Below are positions 1 to 6,632 of a stretch of DNA of 8,694 nucleotides, piece after piece; within the stretch, counting starts at the first letter, position 1; each line of letters opens with the position of its first letter. Source of the stretch: Promethearchaeota archaeon (GTDB taxonomy: Archaea; Asgardarchaeota; Lokiarchaeia; Sigyniarchaeales; SOKP01); assembly GCA_016840695.1 (NCBI GenBank), contig JAEORV010000039.1, forward strand, positions 1-8,694, written 5' to 3'. Under the pieces are notes generated by a model, which saw only the letters and a list, made by a program, of their open reading frames with translations, searched no databases and was not told the DNA's origin. Made by a program: the position numbers and the translations under genes.

Positions 1-10
1 GTTGATTAAT

Positions 11-265
11 ATGAGTATTGAAAAAATTGAAAATGAAGAAATAGCCGAAGAATTGGATACTAGGGGGCTTTATTGTCCAGAACCACTTTTTGAAACAAGA
101 AACTTATCAGAAACTCTTGAAGTCGGTCAATGTTTCAAAGTTATTGCTGATGATCCCGCTGCAGATGAGGATTTACACAGGTGGGCTAAACGCACCGACA
201 CCGAGGTCGTTGAATTTAGAAAGGATGGAGACGATTTAGTATTTGTTTTTAAAAAAACAAAATAA
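11..265 (+). CDS. tusA: TusA-family sulfur carrier protein
   Basis: An 84-residue protein of the TusA/SirA/YedF family, small cytoplasmic carriers that hold sulfur as a persulfide on one cysteine and pass it to partner proteins. The family signature is clear: the N-terminal strand LDTRGLYCPEP contains the CPxP motif with the carrier cysteine at residue 22, and an acidic DDPAADEDLHRW stretch follows at about residues 47-58, as in TusA proteins (usually DPxxxxDI). Length is normal for the family. I chose ATG at 11 because it gives a usual TusA N-terminus; an in-frame TTG at 2 would add three residues, and any Shine-Dalgarno site lies outside the window. The downstream DsrE-like gene begins 16 bases after the stop, so the two are probably co-transcribed. 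TusA beside DsrE and HdrD-like genes is a recurrent theme in sulfur metabolism. Its exact partner here is inferred, not shown. Confidence 0.9.
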   Translation: MSIEKIENEEIAEELDTRGLYCPEPLFETRNLSETLEVGQCFKVIADDPAADEDLHRWAKRTDTEVVEFRKDGDDLVFVFKKTK

Positions 266-281
266 AAGGAGATGATTGAAA

Positions 282-638
282 ATGGCAAAAAAATTGTTAT
301 ATGTACAGACAACTGACAGCCCTGATAAACAATATTCTCCGTTAGTGTTAGCTCAAACCGCAAAAGCAATGGATATTGAGCCTACTGTATATTATTTGGG
401 AACGGCATTGAGAATCTTAAAACCTGGCGAAGCAGAAAAAATAAAAATGGGTAATTTCCCAACCGTGAAAGAAATGATAGATAAGACATTGGAAGCGGGG
501 ATCACGGTTTTAGTCTGCGAAGCATCTAAAAGAATGTTAGGGTGGGACACGGTAGAATTAATTCCTGGTGTGAAAATTGTCGGTGCAGCGACGTTAAATG
601 ATTTAGTTTTAGAATCAGATGGTACTTTATGGTTTTAA
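282..638 (+). CDS. Small DsrE-family sulfur-relay protein
   Basis: A 118-residue soluble protein with the DsrE/DsrF-like fold pattern: an N-terminal strand KKLLYVQTTDSP, a helix, a second strand (TVYYLG, residues 35-40), a glycine/lysine loop, a helix, and a strand ending in a single cysteine (VLVCEAS, Cys79). That cysteine sits where DsrE, TusD and related proteins carry transferable persulfide sulfur. It is the only cysteine in the protein, which supports this role. ATG at 282 is preferred over an in-frame TTG at 276, because GGAGATGA at 268-275 lies six bases upstream of the ATG and overlaps the TTG. Co-directional with tusA (16-base gap), so it probably exchanges sulfur with TusA or with the TusA domain encoded further downstream. 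Family assignment is good; subfamily and acceptor are unknown. Confidence 0.8.
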   Translation: MAKKLLYVQTTDSPDKQYSPLVLAQTAKAMDIEPTVYYLGTALRILKPGEAEKIKMGNFPTVKEMIDKTLEAGITVLVCEASKRMLGWDTVELIPGVKIVGAATLNDLVLESDGTLWF

Positions 639-654
639 TTAAATTTTATAATTA

Positions 655-669
655 TTTTTTTAAAAAAAA
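655..669 (+). terminator. T-run/A-run between dsrE-like gene and iscS
   Basis: Seven T residues (655-661) are followed at once by eight A residues (662-669) in the 48-base gap. Archaeal RNA polymerase often stops at T-runs, so this may be a partial terminator separating the TusA/DsrE pair from the IscS/IscU pair. The gap also contains an A/T-rich TATA-like stretch (644-654), but a start from it would fall at the Shine-Dalgarno site, so I do not call a promoter. Weak evidence. Confidence 0.3.
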
Positions 670-686
670 GAATGGAGGAATAGAAA

Positions 687-1877
687 ATGACAACATATTT
701 AGATTATCAATCGGCAAAGCCTGTAGACGAACGAGTCTTGAAGGAAATGCTTCCTTATTTTAATGAAAAATTTGGTAATCCTTCTTCGTTGCATCTATAT
801 GGATATAACGCTACGAATACATTGGAAGAAGCTAGGAAAAAAATAGCCGACTTTATTAATGCTCCAAGTCCTGATAATATAATCTTCACATCTGGCGCAA
901 CAGAATCTAATAATCTGGCGATAATAGGTGCGGCAATGAGGAGAAAAAATCAGGGTAATCACATAATTATTTCAGAAATCGAGCATATTTCTATTCATAA
1001 TATTGGGAAGTATTTAGAAAGACAGGGTTTTAAGGTAAGCAGAGTGGGTGTTGATAGATTTGGTAGAATCAATTTAAACAAATTAGAGCGATTAATTACT
1101 GATCAAACAATAATAATATCAATATCTATAGCTAGCAATGAAATTGGTACGCTACAGCCTGTTAAAGAGATTGCAGAAATTGCTCAGAAACATAAGATTT
1201 GGTTTCACTCTGATGCTGTAGCCAGTCAATGTTCAGTACCTATAGATGTACAAGATGTCCCTTATGATTTACTTACTCTTTCTTCGAATGAAATCTATGG
1301 TCCGAGAGGAGTAGGTGCCTTATATTTAAAAAAAGGAGTGAGAGTAAATCCGGTCCTTATAGGAGGAGGTCAAGAAAGAGGAATGCGATCTGGATCAGAA
1401 AACATGCCTGGAATTGTAGGCTTCGCTAAAGCAGCGGAGATAATGAAAGCTGAAATGAGTGAAGAATCCGCAAGATTGAAAGAGTTAAGAGATAAACTTA
1501 TTCAAGGTATTTTGACCATCCCCAAATCCTATTTAAATGGACATCCTGAAGAGAGAACTCCTCATAATACAAACTTTCGCTTTGATTACATTGAGGGGGA
1601 ATCGCTATTACTCGCTCTAAGGGATGAGGATATTCAGGTTGCGACAGGTTCAGCTTGCTCTTCAAAAACCTTAGAACCATCTCATACATTAATCTCATGC
1701 GGATTATTGCACGAAGAGGCACACGGTAGTTTGTTATTAACTTTAGGGAGATTTACAGAAGAAAAGGATATAGATAAGATTATAGAAGCATTACCGGGTG
1801 TAATAAAGAGGTTAAGAAAATTATCACCTCTCACGCCTGCAAAATTTTTAGAACAAATTAAAGAGGAGGAAAAATAA
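687..1877 (+). CDS. iscS: IscS/NifS-family protein lacking the PLP lysine
   Basis: A full-length (396 residue) fold-type I aminotransferase class V protein of the cysteine desulfurase family. Conserved motifs are present: YLDYQSAKP at 4-12, SGATESNNLAI at 69-79, His100 (ring that stacks on PLP in IscS), Asn151 in SNEIGTLQP, Asp176 in HSDAV, GGGQERGMRSGSEN at 226-239, and the catalytic cysteine Cys324 in GSACSSKTLEPSH. Key residues are changed: the usual SxHKxxGP motif reads SSNEIYGP, so the PLP Schiff-base lysine is Glu202; the PLP-contacting glutamine after the Asp is Ala179; and the substrate-carboxylate arginine (IRFSLGR in IscS) is Leu350 in SLLLTLGR. The reading frame is intact and the flanks are conserved, so this is not a frameshift. 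These substitutions match my memory of Archaeoglobus fulgidus IscS, reported to lack desulfurase activity and to offer its cysteine as a cluster ligand on IscU. GGAGGA at 674-679 sets the ATG start. The iscU gene follows with no gap. Confidence 0.93.
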   Translation: MTTYLDYQSAKPVDERVLKEMLPYFNEKFGNPSSLHLYGYNATNTLEEARKKIADFINAPSPDNIIFTSGATESNNLAIIGAAMRRKNQGNHIIISEIEHISIHNIGKYLERQGFKVSRVGVDRFGRINLNKLERLITDQTIIISISIASNEIGTLQPVKEIAEIAQKHKIWFHSDAVASQCSVPIDVQDVPYDLLTLSSNEIYGPRGVGALYLKKGVRVNPVLIGGGQERGMRSGSENMPGIVGFAKAAEIMKAEMSEESARLKELRDKLIQGILTIPKSYLNGHPEERTPHNTNFRFDYIEGESLLLALRDEDIQVATGSACSSKTLEPSHTLISCGLLHEEAHGSLLLTLGRFTEEKDIDKIIEALPGVIKRLRKLSPLTPAKFLEQIKEEEK

Positions 1878-2669
1878 ATGAGCGTACATAAATACACCGA
1901 TAAAGTAATGGATCATTTTAGGAATCCAAGAAATGTTGGTGAGATAGAGGATGCTGATGGTATTGGAAAGGTCGGTAATCCTGTGTGTGGAGATTTAATG
2001 TGGATATACATTAAAGTGGGTAAAAATGATAAAGGAGAAGAAATCATTGATGATATAAAATTCAAAACCTTTGGTTGTGGTTCAGCAGTTTCGACTTCTT
2101 CAATGATAACGGAAATGGCAAAAGGTATGACCTTAGATGAAGCTTATAAAATTACTCGAAGTGATGTAGCTGATGAACTAGATGGACTTCCACCCATCAA
2201 AATGCATTGTTCAAATCTAGCAGCAGATGCGTTACAAGCAGCTATAGATAATTACAGAACGGGAGCAACACCCGAAGTTGAGATTGTCACATCTTGTCAA
2301 TTAGACACGAGGATCGTTCTTGGACTTACGGAATTTCTTGGAAAAGGAGTGTATAAGCAAATAGATGACATAAACGAGTTCAAAGATAAGCGAATTCTAG
2401 TTGTTGATACTGGAGATAAATCACTAGAACTTGCGATCGAACTTACCAGCATTACGGGAAGAGTAATCTTGGTAACTTCAGCAAAATCAATCCCTGGAAC
2501 AGTAGAACTAAGAAAGAAATTGAAGGTTTCTGAAGTCAAGATCCTCCAAGAATCTGAACTCATAGAAATAAAAGGAGAACTTGACGAAGTGGAAAAAGTT
2601 GTAATTCATGACTATGACGAAGACGAAAACTATGAACTATTTGTCGATACGGTAATAATTCTTGATTAA
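1878..2669 (+). CDS. iscU: IscU scaffold fused to degenerate TrxR-like domain
   Basis: A 263-residue protein in two parts. Residues 1-127 are an IscU/NifU-N Fe-S scaffold with all three cluster cysteines: Cys37 in GNPVCGD (with Asp39), Cys67 in TFGCGSA and Cys111 in MHCSNLAADAL. IscU is normally about 125-150 residues, so the C-terminal 110 residues are extra. Residues 149-263 resemble the NADPH-binding domain of thioredoxin reductase: EFLGKGVY, FKDKRILVVDTGDKSLELAIEL, RVILVTSAKS, KGELDEVEKVVI and a final ELFVDTVIIL. Function-defining parts are gone: the CATC redox pair after GKGVxY reads KQIDD, the GGGDSA loop reads DTGDKS, and HRRDxxR reads TSAKSI. There is no FAD domain. Cys140 in the linker is an additional cysteine. 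ATG at 1878 abuts the iscS stop (1875-1877), with GGAGG at 1865-1869 inside iscS, so translation is probably coupled. The scaffold call is firm; the tail homology is by eye and its role unknown. Confidence 0.93.
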   Translation: MSVHKYTDKVMDHFRNPRNVGEIEDADGIGKVGNPVCGDLMWIYIKVGKNDKGEEIIDDIKFKTFGCGSAVSTSSMITEMAKGMTLDEAYKITRSDVADELDGLPPIKMHCSNLAADALQAAIDNYRTGATPEVEIVTSCQLDTRIVLGLTEFLGKGVYKQIDDINEFKDKRILVVDTGDKSLELAIELTSITGRVILVTSAKSIPGTVELRKKLKVSEVKILQESELIEIKGELDEVEKVVIHDYDEDENYELFVDTVIILD

Positions 2670-2680
2670 ATAGAAAAACA

Positions 2681-2696
2681 TTAATATTCTTTTTTT
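2681..2696 (+). promoter_or_regulatory. TATA-like box overlapping T7 terminator-like tract
   Basis: The 44-base gap before the HdrD-like gene has no Shine-Dalgarno site but contains TTAATATT (2681-2688), preceded by GAAAAAC, which resembles an archaeal BRE plus TATA element. Its centre lies about 30 bases before the ATG at 2714, so transcription would start at or very near the start codon (leaderless). A T7 tract (2690-2696) directly overlaps and may end part of the upstream transcript. Suggestive only. Confidence 0.4.
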
Positions 2697-2713
2697 CTTC
2701 TATAATCATTATC

Positions 2714-3850
2714 ATGAATGAGCAAAAATTTTTAGATGATATTGATTCGTGCTTAGACTGTAAGAGTTGCCTTGAAGTTTGCGATACATTCAAAGCGACT
2801 AATAATGAACTCCAGTCTCCTAACGGTAGGTTAATTATAGCTAAAAAAGTTTTAACTAATGAAAATATTTCTGAAGAGGAGCGTTTTAGCTTATATACAT
2901 GTACTTTATGTAGTGCGTGTAATCTAGAATGCCCACAGGCCATAAACATTGCGGATATAGTACATGCTTCAAAAATAGAATTAGTTAAAAAAAATCAGGG
3001 TCCTTTTGAGATTCATGAAAAAATCATCAAAGGGATTGTAGAAAATGAAAATTCCGTAGGCGGAAAGCCAGAGGAACGTTTAGATTGGTTGCCCAAAGAA
3101 TATAAGGCAATTGAAACGTTTGAGAAAAAGGAGTCTGATACGTTATTATTTTTTGGCTGCATGTCGTCCTTTAGAGTAAAGGAAAGCGCAAGTGCGCCAT
3201 ACAAAATATTAACCCACGCAGGGTATGACTTTAAAATATTAGAAAATGAGCCTTGTTGCGGAGAATATGTGTATTCAGCTGGGAAGTTAGAGTTAGCTAA
3301 GGATATGTTCAAGAATAACGTGGAATTGTTCAAGAAAAACGGGATTAAGAATATAATTGTCACCTGTGGGGGATGCTTATATGCTTTTGATACCGTTTAT
3401 CCTAAATATATTAAGGATTACGATATAAAAGTCAGGCACATTGTAGAAGTCGTACACGAATTGGTGCAAGCGGGCAAGATTAATTTAAAAAGCATTGATA
3501 AAACAGTAACATATCACGATCCATGCCGTCTTGGGAGGAAATATAAGAACGGCCCATCGATTAATGAACCAAGAGAACTCTTAGAGATGTGCGGGGTGGA
3601 AATAAAGAACATCAGTGAAAATCCAAAAAAGGGACCTTGTTGCGGAGCAGGTTCGGGTATTCGTGGTGTTGATAGTAATTTAGTAATAAAAATTGGTGCA
3701 AATTTATTTAATGATATTGAAACAAAAGAAATCGCGACTTCCTGTCCTTTATGCGTGTTTAACTTTCGATATGTTAATTATAAAAACCAAATAGATAAAG
3801 ATTCTAAATATATTACAGATTATATATTAGAATCCATGGAAAAGAAATAA
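2714..3850 (+). CDS. HdrD/GlpC-like iron-sulfur oxidoreductase (CCG domains)
   Basis: A 378-residue soluble protein built like HdrD or GlpC: two N-terminal [4Fe-4S] motifs followed by two cysteine-rich CCG domains. Ferredoxin-type ligands are Cys13/16/19/23 and Cys63/66/69/73 (the last before Pro). CCG domain 1 uses Cys149, Cys181-Cys182-Gly and Cys218xxCys221. CCG domain 2 uses Cys271 (HDPCRLGR), Cys309-Cys310-Gly and Cys344xxCys347. Both CCG motifs are complete, which in heterodisulfide reductases is the signature for non-cubane [4Fe-4S] clusters that cleave disulfides. No membrane segment is visible, and neither an HdrE-like cytochrome nor an HdrA flavoprotein is encoded in the window, so the electron partner is unknown. 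It ends 15 bases before the persulfide-reductase fusion, suggesting joint work on a thiol, disulfide or persulfide substrate. Other family possibilities are a glycerol-3-phosphate, lactate or glycolate dehydrogenase subunit, but no flavin oxidase gene is adjacent. Confidence 0.85.
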   Translation: MNEQKFLDDIDSCLDCKSCLEVCDTFKATNNELQSPNGRLIIAKKVLTNENISEEERFSLYTCTLCSACNLECPQAINIADIVHASKIELVKKNQGPFEIHEKIIKGIVENENSVGGKPEERLDWLPKEYKAIETFEKKESDTLLFFGCMSSFRVKESASAPYKILTHAGYDFKILENEPCCGEYVYSAGKLELAKDMFKNNVELFKKNGIKNIIVTCGGCLYAFDTVYPKYIKDYDIKVRHIVEVVHELVQAGKINLKSIDKTVTYHDPCRLGRKYKNGPSINEPRELLEMCGVEIKNISENPKKGPCCGAGSGIRGVDSNLVIKIGANLFNDIETKEIATSCPLCVFNFRYVNYKNQIDKDSKYITDYILESMEKK

Positions 3851-3865
3851 AATCTGGTGAAATAT

Positions 3866-6235
3866 ATGAAAAAAGTTATAGTAGTTGGAGGCGTTGCGGG
3901 TGGAGCATCTACAGCAGCCCGTTTAAGACGTTTGAGAGAGGATTTCGAGATCATAATGCTCGATAGAGGCCCGTATGTGTCTTTTGCAAATTGCGGGTTA
4001 CCTTATTATGTAGGCAATGTTATAAAAGATCGTAGCGCCCTTGAATTAGTAACTCCTAAGCGATTTCTAGAACGATTTAACATCGATGTTAGAGTATATA
4101 ATGAAGTTAAATCAATCGATTCCGAAAACAAAAAGGTTGCTATTAGAGACTTGAATCAATCAAACGACTATGAGTTAGAATATGATTATCTTGTTTTAGC
4201 AACAGGGTCAATTCCGATAGTTCCTCCATTTCCGGGTCTTGAAGACGTGCCTTATTATCAATTGTGGACAATTCCCGATGCGGTAAAGATTCGAGAATTT
4301 GTTGATGCGAATCACATAAAAAAAGCTGTTGTTATAGGTGGAGGCTTCATTGGTTTAGAAATGGCAGAGAATTTAGTTAAAAAAGGTGTAAAGGTGAAAA
4401 TTGTAGAAATGTTAGATCAAGTTATGCCTCCTATAGATAAGGAAATGGCTCATTTCATTCATCAAGAATTAATTTTAAACGGTGTATGTCTCGTATTAGA
4501 AGATCCAGTAGAATCATTTGGTAGAGATTCAGAGGGATATCCCTTTGTCAAAACGAAGAATGAGCGTACCATTGAAACAGATTTAATAATAATAGCTATA
4601 GGTATACGCCCAGAAAGCACTCTAGCGAAGAGGGCAGGTTTAAAATTAGGTGCTCGAGGGCATATAGTAGTTTCTGAGAACATGTTAACCTCGGATCCAA
4701 ATATTTACGCAGTGGGCGATGCGGTTCAAGTTTTACATTATCAAACGAGAAATCCAATATCAATGGCATTAGCAGGACCAGCAAATAAACAAGGACGGAT
4801 TGCTGCGGATAATATTGCAGGAAGAAATTCTCAATATAAAGGAGTATTAGGCGCTTCAGTTGTTAAAGTATTTGATATCACAGTTGCTACGGTTGGTCTA
4901 ACGGAAAAACAATTAAAAGAGACGAATATAAACTATGAAAAAATATATCTACATCCTAATAACCATGCGGGATATTACCCTGGAGCGTTTCCTTTGGCTT
5001 TTAAATTGCTTTTTGAAAATCCATCCGGAAAAGTATTAGGTGCTCAAGTTATAGGTGGATTTGGAACTGAAAAAAGGGTGGACGTGATCTCTACAGTTAT
5101 TAAATTAGGTGGTACAGTTTATGATTTAGAGGAATTAGAATTAACATATGCCCCACCGTATGGATCTGCTAAGGATCCGGTAAACATGGCAGGATTTGTT
5201 GCAGCTAATTATTTGAGAAATGACATGCCTATTTGGCATTGGCACGATATTGAGAAACTTAAAGGAGATAATAATGTATTACTAGATGTTAGAACTCCAG
5301 AAGAATACAAAGCAAGAACAATTGAAGGGGCGGTTAATATCCCATTAGAAGAGCTTAGGAATAGGTTGGACGAAATTCCTGGAGGAAAGCCCATCATCAC
5401 ATTCTGTGAAGTTGGATATAGGAGTTATTTAGCAACAAGAATTCTCTTACAAAAGGGATTTAAAGAAGTATATGAATTAACAGGCGGATTTAAAACATAC
5501 GAGATGGCATCGTCCACCACTGAAGAAATTGTTGCTGCTTGCGGCGGGAACCTTCAAATAATGGAGGAATATGTCAAGGAAAAAGCTGTTGAAAGCGATG
5601 AATTCATGATAACGGATGCTTGCGGATTATCGTGTCCTGGTCCTCTAAATGCGTTAATTAAGTCATTGGAAACGCTTCCTGAAAATAAGAAATTAAAAAT
5701 TTATGCAACTGATCCAGGTTTTAAATCTAGCGTGGAAGCATACGTCAAATTAAACGAAGCTGTCGAATTATTATATCTTGGGAAAGAAGAAGGAAAAATT
5801 GTAGCTACCTTACAGAAGGTAAAGGCTGCTGAGAAAGAATTAATTACCCCAATACCCCCCAAGAAGAAGTCCAGGAAAGAATTAAGAGCTCCAGGTGCAC
5901 CTCCCGTCTCAAATATTAGTTCAGAAGAATTATATGAACGAATTGATTCAGATGATGCGCCGGCCATTCTCGTTGATGTAAGAACGCCAGATGAATACTA
6001 CGGAAGAATCGGACACATTCAAGGATCAAAGCTTATACCATTAGGAGATTTACTGAACGATTTGGGGGCTTTAAACGAATATAAAGATGAAGAAATCGTT
6101 GTTATTTGCCACAGTGGTTCTCGATCAATGATGGCAGCACAATTATTAGCTCAAGCGGACTTCAAAGATTTGCGAAATTTAACAGGCGGAATGATGATGT
6201 GGAATAGGAAAGGTTATCCAATTTCTAATGAATAA
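3866..6235 (+). CDS. CoADR/persulfide reductase-rhodanese-TusA-rhodanese fusion
   Basis: A 789-residue four-part fusion. Residues 1-450 form an FAD/NAD(P)H disulfide reductase of the CoA-disulfide/NADH-persulfide reductase group: GGVAGG at 8-13 (FAD), the single active cysteine Cys43 in SFANCGLPYY, GGGFIG at 158-163 (NAD(P)H), YAVGDA at 281-286 (FAD), HPNNHAGYYPGA at 363-374, and the dimer-interface stretch TYAPPYGSAKDPVN. Residues 457-546 form a rhodanese with Cys514 in CEVGYRS. Residues 579-652 form a TusA domain with CPGP at Cys590. After a basic, proline-rich linker (660-680), residues 684-786 form a second rhodanese with Cys748 in CHSGSRS. All four active cysteines are intact, so sulfur could pass from rhodanese to TusA to rhodanese and be reduced to sulfide at Cys43 with NAD(P)H. 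Related two-domain enzymes reduce CoA or glutathione persulfides and polysulfide. ATG at 3866 is preferred over an in-frame GTG at 3857 because GGTGA at 3856-3860 lies five bases upstream of the ATG. Confidence 0.92.
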   Translation: MKKVIVVGGVAGGASTAARLRRLREDFEIIMLDRGPYVSFANCGLPYYVGNVIKDRSALELVTPKRFLERFNIDVRVYNEVKSIDSENKKVAIRDLNQSNDYELEYDYLVLATGSIPIVPPFPGLEDVPYYQLWTIPDAVKIREFVDANHIKKAVVIGGGFIGLEMAENLVKKGVKVKIVEMLDQVMPPIDKEMAHFIHQELILNGVCLVLEDPVESFGRDSEGYPFVKTKNERTIETDLIIIAIGIRPESTLAKRAGLKLGARGHIVVSENMLTSDPNIYAVGDAVQVLHYQTRNPISMALAGPANKQGRIAADNIAGRNSQYKGVLGASVVKVFDITVATVGLTEKQLKETNINYEKIYLHPNNHAGYYPGAFPLAFKLLFENPSGKVLGAQVIGGFGTEKRVDVISTVIKLGGTVYDLEELELTYAPPYGSAKDPVNMAGFVAANYLRNDMPIWHWHDIEKLKGDNNVLLDVRTPEEYKARTIEGAVNIPLEELRNRLDEIPGGKPIITFCEVGYRSYLATRILLQKGFKEVYELTGGFKTYEMASSTTEEIVAACGGNLQIMEEYVKEKAVESDEFMITDACGLSCPGPLNALIKSLETLPENKKLKIYATDPGFKSSVEAYVKLNEAVELLYLGKEEGKIVATLQKVKAAEKELITPIPPKKKSRKELRAPGAPPVSNISSEELYERIDSDDAPAILVDVRTPDEYYGRIGHIQGSKLIPLGDLLNDLGALNEYKDEEIVVICHSGSRSMMAAQLLAQADFKDLRNLTGGMMMWNRKGYPISNE

Positions 6236-6257
6236 CCAGAATAGAATTCTTTTATGG

Positions 6258-6266
6258 AAAAAAAAA
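6258..6266 (-). terminator. T9 tract ending the minus-strand membrane gene
   Basis: Nine A residues on the plus strand read as T9 on the minus strand, starting about 12 bases after the minus-strand stop codon. This fits a T-run archaeal terminator between two convergent genes. A plus-strand T7 tract at 6290-6296, inside the 3' end of the opposite gene, and the TTCTTTTA at 6247-6254 could serve the fusion gene. Confidence 0.45.
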
Positions 6267-6278
6267 GAGTATTTAGCC

Positions 6279-6632
6279 TTATTTAATCATTTTTTTACTT
6301 AAAGCAATAAGTCCTCCCGCGAGTGTGCCACATAATATAGTGATGGCAAGGGCAACTACGAGTAACACCATATCCCCTGGCCAGAGTATGGCCCAACTTA
6401 TCCATGCGATAGGTATAACTGCGCCTGCGAGCCAACCAATCATTTCTTTCAATTCAATGATTTCTCTGCTTAGTGCCGTAAGCCCCCCAGATATTGTACC
6501 TAAAATTATGGTAAGCCCAATAGCAACTACAAGAAACACCATATTCCCTGCTCCAAGTATGGCATAACTTATCCAGGCAACTGCTATGCCCGCGCCAAAC
6601 ATCCAACCAATAACTTCTTTCGTGTCAGTCAT
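6279..6632 (-). CDS. Four-helix membrane protein of two tandem repeats
   Basis: A 117-residue, strongly hydrophobic protein that I do not recognise. It consists of two copies of one 56-residue unit (residues 5-60 and 62-117) in register, with 33 identical positions by hand count (about 59%). Each unit starts KExIGW, has a first membrane helix with AWIS, a short G-N/D-MV turn, a second helix, and ends with the GTxxGGLxALS pattern. Four membrane helices are therefore expected, with both units in the same orientation and a short charged linker (residues 56-63). There is no signal peptide beyond the helices and no cysteine pair; Cys101 is the only cysteine. ATG at 6632 is supported by GGAGAT on the minus strand at 6646-6641, eight bases upstream. 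It is convergent with the persulfide-reductase fusion and divergent from rubrerythrin, so it has its own promoter. Base composition looks more G+C-rich than its surroundings. Function unknown; a channel, small transporter or membrane scaffold is possible. Confidence 0.8.
   Translation of the reverse strand: MTDTKEVIGWMFGAGIAVAWISYAILGAGNMVFLVVAIGLTIILGTISGGLTALSREIIELKEMIGWLAGAVIPIAWISWAILWPGDMVLLVVALAITILCGTLAGGLIALSKKMIK

Noticed and set aside
655..669. T7A8 as a stem-loop regulatory RNA element
   Set aside because: A perfect T-to-A run has no loop and is weak as RNA structure; a T-run pause or chance is simpler.
1260..1320. Frameshift or sequencing error at the IscS PLP-lysine site
   Set aside because: Residues on both sides (DLLTLSS and IYGPRGVGALYL) are conserved in frame, a lysine-to-glutamate change needs only a point difference, and two other active-site residues are also changed, matching a known archaeal subfamily.
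2560..2949. Minus-strand open frame across the iscU/hdrD junction
   Set aside because: It runs antisense through the conserved cysteine motifs of the HdrD-like protein and the end of IscU, and its translation shows no family features.
3857..3865. GTG start for the persulfide-reductase fusion
   Set aside because: The GTG lies inside the GGTGA Shine-Dalgarno site of the ATG at 3866, and the FAD-binding strand normally begins right at MKKVIVVGG.
6325..6567. Plus-strand open frame opposite the duplicated membrane gene
   Set aside because: It lies fully antisense to a gene with a good Shine-Dalgarno site and a clear internal protein duplication; the plus-strand frame has no ribosome site and no recognisable motif.
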